A program made the translations under genes and the position numbers. A stretch of 64,000 nt of DNA from Lingula anatina. Its lineage: Eukaryota > Brachiopoda > Lingulata > Lingulida > Lingulidae. The stretch spans positions 263,980 to 327,979 of the forward strand of contig NW_019775516.1 of the NCBI RefSeq assembly GCF_001039355.2, read 5' to 3'. Each line of letters starts with the position of its first letter. Within the stretch, counting starts at the first letter, position 1. Below the pieces are notes generated by a model. The model was not told the origin of the DNA. It did no database searches and saw only the letters and a list, made by a program, of their open reading frames with translations. Shown here in pieces: positions 43,701-54,275 of the stretch.

Positions 43701-45322
43701 TCTCAGTATGAAACAGGTGAAATATTTGATCACACTGGACAATTACTGCAATCAATCTTGAGACAAATAGACTAAGATTTTGGTCTAAAACGTTAGACCA
43801 ATTTTGAGTCTAAATTCCCCTGTGAAAACATGCAATGAACACAGATATTCAAAACATGATGACAGGACCTTTAATAAAATGACTGGGTCCTGTTTATTGT
43901 GGATAACATACCTGAACAGCTTTGAGTCATCACTGTAAGTAGATTTCACAGTAAACATTATCAGAAATTGTTTTGGGGGTTTACTTCTCAGACAAGTAGG
44001 GGGGAAGGGGAAAGAAGAAAGGGTTTGATCAAATTCTTTTTGAAGTGCATCTTCACAAAGAAGTTCGTGTTGTTTTGCAATCTTAGCTAAGCCCTATATT
44101 CTTTTGTGAAACTGGGACAAGGCAGAGAGAGAGAGAGACTCTTTTCTTTCAATGTTTACACATAATCTCACTTCCTGTTACGTATTCATCTTACCTCACT
44201 GGAGCAGCATTCCTGAAAACATTGCTCTTTTAGTTTCAACTCTTAATACATACAAAGATCTCAGCAGACACAAGGCTTTGGGGTTATTGTTAATAGAATA
44301 AAAGTAATTCAGTAGAGTGGGTAACTGTGTTACGTGGGACTCTGTATATAATAAAACTGACTACTATCTACATAAATAACAGAGTAAGTGAGAGACATGT
44401 ATCTTGAAGAAATATCTCCAAAACAAGAACACATTCTAGAAATAAGAAGAGATTTAAAAGATTGAACAAGAATATATATCATTTGTCTGAAAATTAGAGT
44501 GTTGCAAAGCTAATTAAGTATTCATAAACTTAAAATAAAATACATAATCCAAAAAATGATAAAAGTAACACTATCAACCTCATCATAACTGAGGCTTCAG
44601 ATTCTTTTCATATTATGCCTCGACCTAGGATTACCTTGACCTCAATCTTTTGACCTTGACCTTACCTTGCTTCACTAAGGCTTTTGATCATGTCCTGAGC
44701 CATCTTTTTCCTCCAATTCTCGTCTACTCTTGGTGGTGTCTTCCAGGGCATGGACTGAATGAGCTGAAGAAATAACAAGGCAGCAAAGCTGTCAAATGTA
44801 CAGGCAAAAAGCAGAAAACAAAGAAAAATAAAAAAGAATGCTCAACAGTTTCAATTGCCCGTAGTTATGTTTACCCTAAGTTTTGTGCCAGCTATTACAC
44901 AGGTGATTTTGTCAATTCAAATCGTCCACAACCTAAATAGGCTCTATCCTTAAACTTGACTATCTTTTTTTCTCTAATTCTTATTCTACTTTTCATTTTT
45001 TTTTTAATTTGTAACTTAAAATGAACTTGGTTTAGGGCAGTTGTATTGTATTGGTCAAGAAAACTAGTATGTTCAATTTCTATTTTTCAATTTTTGGTCA
45101 CAAATGTTCAAGGGTTCAAAGAATAAATCAATCTTGACATATCGTTCCATTTACTGCAAGCTATCCAACCTGTTTCATCTTCTCTAGAAGTATTCTGACA
45201 AAGGAGGAGCTGGTTCTGATTGTGATTTCCACCTGGTAGGCTGCATTGATGATCTGAAGAATAAATCATGAGGAATAATAACAGATCTAATCTGCATGTA
45301 CATATGAAGGCAGTATCTTCCT

Positions 45323-45366
<44 letters not shown>

Positions 45367-48300
45367 GCGTGTGCATGTGCACCCTACAAATCAATACAAT
45401 ACAATATACCAGTGGTCTATATAAATAACATGAAAGGGGCAGACCTCAACTTGTCTAAGCATGACATGAACAACCAACATACTGCACATCTCTGTAAGCA
45501 AGCACTCTACATTGACACTGGGACGACAGTAATAATTCATAAGATCTCAACATCCACTTTTAAACCACAATATTACTCTAATATGGTATATGAAATATTA
45601 TGCTGATTATCTAACAGGAAAGACATTGTGAATATCTTGGACCAATACTTTTATATATTTATGAGGACTGCTTATTCTATGAACTTATTTTGAATATAAG
45701 TTCAAACCAATTTTCTAGTGATAGCTCTGTTGGGTTATTCTGTGTGCCTGCATGTCTAGTTATTATTGCATATTTTACCTGCTTGAGTGCCTCTGTTGTT
45801 GAAGCATGTTCATTATTGTCCCTGTCAGCCTTCTCTAAACTCTCCAAGCACCTGGTGAGTGTCCCTGAAATAATTATATATATATATATATATACATTTT
45901 TCTCATTTTGAATGCAAAACTGTGTGGCAAATGTTTGGAATGGAATCACTTGCTTTAATTTATTTTGTGGTTAAAACAAAACTTTATCTGACCATAAAAC
46001 CCACTACACAACTGTGACTTTAAGTAGATATATTTTATATGGGTAAAAAAAATCATTTATTTGCAAAGAGACTACACCCATTTTTCATCTATGACACAAG
46101 ATGCATCATCATAAAAACATGTTTGGTTTAATTCAGAAACAATTCATATTTTTATCACCATCACACAAGAGACAATTAAAAACCAAATTCACCAAGTATG
46201 TTTCACTCTGCCCAAATAATCTTCACATAATCACTCTATGATACTTAAATTGTCTAAATATTTCAAACATGGAACATGGTGACAGTTAAGGCCAAGCACG
46301 GATTCTATAATCTATGGCTTTGGCATCCTGTTGGCCATCATAGGACTTCTGATGACAGGCACGTAACTCCCTGTAGATTTGTATCATGAGACTTATGATT
46401 TATTACATACGACCTGCATGTACAGAGTACAATAATGTCCTCTACACACCAAGACTATATTCACAACCAAGTATAGAGTACAATAATGTCCTCTACACAC
46501 CAAGGCTGTATTCACAACCAAGTATAGAGTACAATAATGTCCTCTACACACCAAGGCTGCATTCACAACCATGTATAGAGTACAATAATGTCCTCTACAC
46601 ACCAAGACTGTATTCACAACCAAGTATAGAGTACAATAATGTCCTCTACACACCAAAGCTGTATTCACAACCAAGTATAGAGTACAATAATGTCCTCTAC
46701 ACACCAAGGCTGTATTCACAACCATGTATAGAGTACAATAATGTCCTCTTCACACCAAGGCTACATTTACAACCAAGTTAATCCAAGGACTAACTAGTCC
46801 ATGGATCAAATATGGCGTGCACTTGACAATGGATTCCCACCTCCAATGCACGCCGTCCAGCAGGAGAAGAGCAATAAAATCTTGCCATGCTTTTAGGTGG
46901 ATCACGCCATATTTGATCCAGCGACTACTAAGTCCGCAGATCAACTGGTTCTGAATGTGCCTCAAGTGGTGCACTAAACTGGATCAGTCCATTTTAGAGA
47001 GATTGGCAATTAACTTAATGGCCTGGCTATTAGGGTAAAAGTCACCTAAACTAAATGTAATAGGCAGCTCTTTGAAAACATACACCACGTAAAATATATG
47101 TTGAGTTTATTGCACGTCAGTTTTGCCCCTAGTTAACAAGTGTCTTACACAGGTAAGTGTCAGGGAAGAGTTCAATTTAGGGTGGAGGGAGGTGAAAAAA
47201 TGTTTGCTGATGTTGGGCCACCTTGGCTGCCACTCACCAGCCAGCCTCTTACCAAGGTTGTTCATCAGTCACCATGATCAAAACAGCACCAGTTCTAACA
47301 CAACAGTGGCAAAGGACCCAACCACTTCGTAGTGGACAGCCCATTGAAGACAACAAAATAAATGGCAGAACAAAAATAAAACAGTAGAAAAATGACAAAA
47401 GAGCAAATGTGTTAAGAGACACAAGGCCTAAGCTATACCTGTATAACTGTCTCGTAGTATGTCCACAGATTCTACCAGTTTGCCCGCGATGGCGTTATTC
47501 AGGGCTCCTAGCAGCAGCTCTTCTACCTGCCCCGTGCAGATTTTCAGGTCCCGCGCTGTACGAATCTCTGCGGAATCACTGATGTCTACCCCTGAATATA
47601 TACACACATGTAAATATATATTGAATAAATAAATAAATAAATAAATAAATAAACATTTCTTTTATGTAATTAATTGCATATATTAAATGTACTGATTCAT
47701 TAGTATTTCATAAGTCAATGCATACATAAATCAATGTAATTCAATTCAAGAAATAAAATTCCTCTAGCTGCAGATTAGATGACACAGCAAATGCTTCTGG
47801 AGGCTAAAAGAGCGACTCAAAAATCTGTAACCCTCAAGCTGATTTCAAAGTTATACAATTCCTAAACTGCTATCGTTAGAGAAATCAAAGACCACGAGGC
47901 CAAATACGCTCAGCTTTCTCTTAGACTACAGATTTATCTACAAGGCCTTATGCTTTATTTCCCATGGGGCAGTAATAGATAAGATTGAGGGAGATTTCAA
48001 AACGGTCGTGTGACAGGGTGACTAACCTGTGATTGTGCACCCATTGACCCCAAGGTCAAGAATTTCTATGAGAACAACACACTATAATATAAATGTATTG
48101 GTCCATGTAGTTAATGAAAAGTAGCAACAACTTTTTTGTTTTAAAAGTTATGTAAAACCCATTTAATTAGACCATTCCTGATTTAACTTGGATCCAAGTA
48201 GATTAAAATTAATGTCTAAAAGTTCAGACCAATTTCAGTTCAAAAGTTCTTTAGGGCAGTAGGCTCAAGGTCAAGGTCAAACCTAAGATGCCCAGCATTG

Positions 48301-51300
48301 ATGGTGCAACATTTTCTGAGCTCTTGTCTGCATACAATATATATCACCAGCTGCTGAAGATCCTACACATTGCCTTCAGCAAGGGCAATACTGCCATTTA
48401 GTGAAAAAGAAAGTCTGAAAATATGGCCTAATGTCCAAACCTTACTCCTCCTCCCCCTCCCTCTTCTCTACATACACACACATTTTTATTGCACACTTGC
48501 ATGGACCTCAAGAATGACAGCAGAAATCTGCCAAAAGTTGAAAAAATCTCTTCCCTGCTATACACTACTTTATTTGAAATATGCCACAGTGCACTTTTTT
48601 GCTACTACCTCAGATTGAGTGAAAGTTGGTAATTTGGATAAAACTGATAAAATAAGTCAGAGGTTCAGTGCCATAGCATTGTCTGGCCTAGATATCACAT
48701 GTCATATATCTATATATATATATATAAACAGTATCTGAATAATATCTCAGCTGAGAGTAAACAGTTGACAGTGTAAATAAGTAAACATACCGAGTCTATA
48801 GCTGACTGAAGGTAATACAGGTACTGTCATAGAGACAGCACTGCTTATAAAATCTACAGAGTACACCAAGAGTTCAGACCAATGTCATGGGAAAATGGTA
48901 ATGAAATATGGTATAAAAATAAAATAAAGAAATGTTTTTAAAATATAAGGAGACCTGGATTCAGCTGAAACTGTACTGATGTATTTCCCTCCTGATAAAC
49001 TGTTTATCCTGAAAATTTCAGCAAAATTTGCAATAAAACATTTGAGGTACCTTGGCCACTTACAAACAAACAAGCAGACACTGATGACAATATAACCTCC
49101 TTCATATCAATTGGCAGAGGAAATTACAACAACCTTTTAAAACCAGACAGTCAAAATATATTGGCCCAATACATGTTGAGACTGTCTGTGTTTGGCAGTT
49201 AATTTCCTATTCAGGCTAGAGTCAGCAAGGAAGGGATGATGCTTATTGATTTCAACAAGAATGCAAAACCAACTGAAGGATGTTCAACCCAAATGTCCAA
49301 ATCAACTTAGAAAAATCCACTCTAAAGTCAACTGAGACAAAGTTCTTTTTTGGTACCTGTGAACTTCTGGGAACAGTTTCATCACCCTTATAGAAATTTC
49401 CTATAAGACCAGATAGAATTCCTATATGATCCTACAGACTCCTGTACAGTCCCACAGGAATCCTATAGAAGATTTCAGTGAGGGCAACTGGGACAACAGG
49501 TTTTTCCTGAGGAAAGCAGCCATTTTCACCACTGTCAACACAGAAATATCAGAGACAAAAAATAGGTATCCATTGTTTAGGAAACACTACCTACAGAACA
49601 CCTGACATGAGGATAAAACTTTTATCTACAATGAATAGTGTCATCTATAAGATGCCCCTATTCATTGTTGATAAAGCTGGGTCCAGAAAGTTCAATCTTT
49701 CAACAGGCAGGTTAACTGACACTGTTTTATTGTTCTTAAAATCTGCATGAAATCAATGTTTGAAAATGCCTCCAAACCTCCACAGCAACATCTGTGATTC
49801 AAACTCTAAGGTCAAAAGACAATGTTCATATGAATCAGTGGTGTAATCTGGTTCACAAAACTCCATCTTGAATCAGTATAGAGGTGATAGAATTCGAACT
49901 AGAAGGCCAAAATACAATGGTTAATTATCTGTAATTGTGTGTCTATGTTTGACCCTGTGCCTTACCAACAGTTCTGACCATGTGTATTGACGTGCTAGCT
50001 CAATTCAACATCATATTCAAAACATAGAGATCAAATCCATGCCTGTCAGAATCTGAAATTTGATTCTCGCAGAAAGTATTATCCAAGATATGTTCTGGCA
50101 CCTTGCTTAAGTGCACAGTCAAAAGACAACAGTTAAATAACTGTTATTATAGAGCTTGGGCACTCTATTTTACACCAGAAAAGAGACAAAAAACAGGCTG
50201 AATGTAGTTTTCTAACCCTCCTTCATTACAGCCCATTCAGGACCTTTATGTCAAACTCATCAGGTCTAAAATGTTCATTATCACTGTGTGAATTCAATTT
50301 GATAGTTGAGCATGTTAAAAGACACCCAACACACCCTAGCTTATATAGCAAGGACATAGCAATATCAGTACCTATGAAATCGTATTCTGCAGCTTTCGCT
50401 ACCAATTTTTCCTTCATGTCCTGAACTGTCTCTGCGATGATCGTCTTTATCTCGTCCTGCTTCTTCATGGCAATGTCCATAAGTGAGTTGTATAACTCAC
50501 ACTCCTTTTCACGCGCAAACTCCAATCTGCGCGGCGTCACCATCATGTCTCTCTGCATGTCAAACGCCGTCATGATAATCATTTTCAAGCAGCGTCCATG
50601 TATTTGGTTCATCACCCCGGCAACGGCCACTAACATCTGCCGTAGTACACGCTGAGTGTATTGCACTAACGAAGGCGTAAACTGATCAAAGTTCTCCAAC
50701 AATTCGCTCTCCATGATAACGTGCTCTCCTGAGCCACTAGATGTGGACGAGCTCAGGGTTTGGAGCACCTGTTCTGTGGATGTTGGAAGCATACTAAGGA
50801 AACCTATATCACAAAGCTGCTGGAAAAGATTCAGTCCTATCTTGTATTCAGCAGAGTTTCTCTTGGAATTACGTTTACTGTTACTGTTGCGATAATCATT
50901 GGTTGGGCCGACGCCATTTACCCTACTTGGTCCATCCGTCAGGTCCAGGGGGAGCGGAGGTGGTACCCGGACAAAAAATACAGGCAGTTCCGGTTCTGCT
51001 TCATGCAATTCCTTCAGCTCTTCTAGATCCTGAAAACAAAGAACATTTTCATTATAAAATACTAATGCTAATTTACATTCAATGAAGAAATCTTCATTGC
51101 CGTTCACACTGAGTTTCTATGGACAATGTCAAAGCCATATGCTTCAGCTCATACATTGCAGTTGCACTCAATTGCACTCAGCAAGAATTCCCACCAGGTT
51201 GGATCCATCTACCTTCATTGTGAACTCATCCATATTTGCTTAATGCCAGTGGAAACAACCACTTCCTCTTCTTAAAGAAAATATATTTCAAATCAGTTCT

Positions 51301-54228
51301 GTCATTACTTGCAAGTTAATGATTGACACAAATGTATTACAATGACCCAGACAACTTGTGTCATCTGTGAGACAAGTATGGTCCATAAACTCACTAAACA
51401 AAATGACAGTGATATCTTATATCAACTCAACTGAAGTTCTTGTTCACTAGGAGTTTCTTTGGACTTGTAAGTAACAAATACTGTAAGAGTAACTGGAGCT
51501 ACAGGACTGAAATCCTTGCCAGTGTTTTTCATTGGCAAGTGATCTTATAGCTTCAATAAATTCATAACTGGGAAAAAGTGACTTTTTGAGATGGGTCATT
51601 TTGGACTAGTTTATAAAGTGTGTGGTTTGCCTGGTTACAAACAAGGCACTTAACACAGCTATCCTGTCAATCTGATTGCAGACCCCTTGGAGTTGGATCC
51701 ATCTAGGTAGAGAGATAATTTCATAGGGAATGAGCCCTTAGGTATGACATATACAAAAGTGTGACAGTGCTCTCAGGGGAAAACACAACGGCTACCTCCC
51801 CCATGCTCCATACCGCAAGAGGCACATCAAATAACAAAACAATAAATAAAATTCTGTGATGTACCCCTATTCACAACTCATAAGGATTATCACACAGTAT
51901 CTTTAAAACATAGGTTTCCTATCCCTGAAATATGACGTGTTATCTTCCCCATTACATGACTTCTAACTTTAGGCTATCAGTGGCCGCTATCTCTCCTATA
52001 TCACAGTGTATGCCACGCACACCACCAGATAACACACTGCTTCTGGCACACTGTTCACAACTCTACACCCGCTCCTGGCTATCAGAACTGTTCTAAATTA
52101 ATCACTATCATTATTACTCAATTATTAACATGTTAGTATTAATCATAGTAGCAGTTCATATCTAAAACTGTATAATTATAGGTATAACATTCACGGAACT
52201 TCCAACATGTCGTTTTCATGTTTGTAATAAGTTTACATGGAAAATTGCAGTTGCAGTCATATTATGAGGACATCTTAATTTCAGATTATACATGCTAATG
52301 AAACATTACATGTCTTTTAGAAATGATGTCCAGCTGATAATCTGCATATGAGAGCATTCACAACACAGTTAATCTGCAGACCAACTAGTCCTCGCATCAA
52401 ATATATGGCACGTACTTGACAATGGATTTCCCATCTCCCACGCACACCCTCCCAGCAGCTCGGCATGTTTTCAAGTGGGTGGCGCCATATTTGATCCGTG
52501 GATCTGTTAGTCCTTGGATCAACTTGTTCTGAATGGTCCCTATGTATGTGCATATGCAAATGCCTGTGCATGTTTATATGTCTGAACATGTGTATGCTAA
52601 TATGTGTGTGTATCTACCTTCTCTGTCAGCTGATCAGCACCAATAGCATACATCACAATAGGTAAGACATCTTCCTTGTACAAGGCCACCATTTCACTGA
52701 GAGAGGCTGAACAGTTGGTCGGGGATAAAATCACCTGAACGTCATCCTTCAGCACGTTATGTTTGAGGTTCACCTCTAAGCAAGGCAGAGTTCCCACCGG
52801 TTCCCTGGCCTCAGAATCACGCAGTACTAAATCCTGACTGGGGATTGTTCGCCATGAATGATAATTGTCAGTTAAATTATCTACAAGTTCGTAACTCCCT
52901 GGTATCGATCGACTGATAGTTCTTTGTTCACCGTATTTGAATCGTGCCATCCGCCATTTTGTGTCAAAGTCTTCATCGTCAATAGGAGGCAGCACTGTTT
53001 GGTTAAATACTTCATTAACTACGCTAGCTTTTGCGTAGCAAGTTTGGCCAAGGATGATAAAACATGGCGGGTCACTTAAAACGTGCTCCAATTCCCCGCG
53101 TTCCTCAGCAAGGATCTCGGCAACAACGGTTTGTTCTAAAAACATAAGAAAATCATTTTAAAAGACCTTTCAGAATATCATTGTATAACTTCAACCTTGA
53201 CTTACATACAAGTACAAATCTATTAAATTCTGTATAAAAAACTCTCTGCTATAATTTATTTATGCTTTTACCATGACACAAATAGCATCTAAATTGTGGT
53301 ACAATTTTGTTGACCAGTACCCACATTAAATTTCTTATCAAAAATTTTAAGTTGGGTGGGAGGCGGCGAGTAGGGCTAGATGAGGTGTCATTTTCCCCTC
53401 AATATCATAATAATAATTATTATCATTATAATAATATTTATTTACAGTGTAAAATCCATTTACAATGCTCATTAGACTTTACAAGGGTAAATTAACAGAA
53501 TGACATGAATAAAATCAATCCATAAATAAACAGCTAAAATATTAAGGTAATAAACAGTTCATTGGAACACAATGGAAAAGAGACAGACATAAATCTCCCC
53601 CAGAGATGTCCACCTACACCAGGTTGTAGTGATCACTATCTTTGTCACATATCTCTGCCACATGTTGACTGGCTGACTAAGTGACCCATGATTGGAACTT
53701 ACCCTGTGCCACTTTTATATCATAAATAAACAAAGGACATATACATTTGGAGTGTACAGAAGTCAATGCAAACACAGTCTAGGCAAACATAGAACAGATT
53801 TTTTTTCTCAGGTATCATCATCTTCTAAATATCAGATAAAAATTTACCTATCAAAAACAAATTACAAATATCTTTTCTTGTCTAACCAGTTCCGCATGGG
53901 GAAAGTGTTCTAAGAGAATACCAAGAGTACAGTTCTAAACAAATATAACTTCATTGAACTATAAAAATCCCTAAAAAGTCTTTCATATGGGAATCACTTG
54001 GAAATACTTAACAACATTAATCAGTGTTTGTTGCTGGATAACATGGAAATATGTTCTTACTTCCTCCATCAAACGTGACCGAGTTTATTTCTTAGCGGAG
54101 AAAATATCCCTAAAATTTTGTCATAAATTTTGGTTGAATTTTCAGGATAGAAAGAAGGTGATTACAATCACAGCTGAGCCCAGCTCTCCTTATCAGGGTG
54201 TTTTCATGCCAACAAAATCAGCAGCAGC

Positions 54229-54275
<47 letters not shown>

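Larger units (their letters stand above)
40802..44830 (-). repeat. Second copy of the DSTYK exon 7-9 block (probable other haplotype)
   Basis: About 4.03 kb against 3.1 kb in the first copy. The difference is accounted for by two insertions, about 41879-42099 and 42529-43197 plus its target duplication. Confidence 0.85.

Noticed and set aside
45268-45606. 112-codon frame through a GT repeat
   Set aside because: The start is driven by the microsatellite (Cys-Val runs) and it overlaps a DSTYK intron antisense.
46386-46781. 131- and 110-codon frames with 17-residue repeats on both strands
   Set aside because: Product of a 51-bp tandem repeat; no start context, homology or splice support.
48250-48290. 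TCAAGGTCA motifs resembling ERR/SF-1 sites, also TGACCTTGACCTT near 40490 and 44650
   Set aside because: Short motifs in large introns are expected by chance; no clustering with promoters.
49350-49480. Loose repeats of CCTATAG/CCTACAG in DSTYK intron 3
   Set aside because: Too degenerate to define a unit or element.
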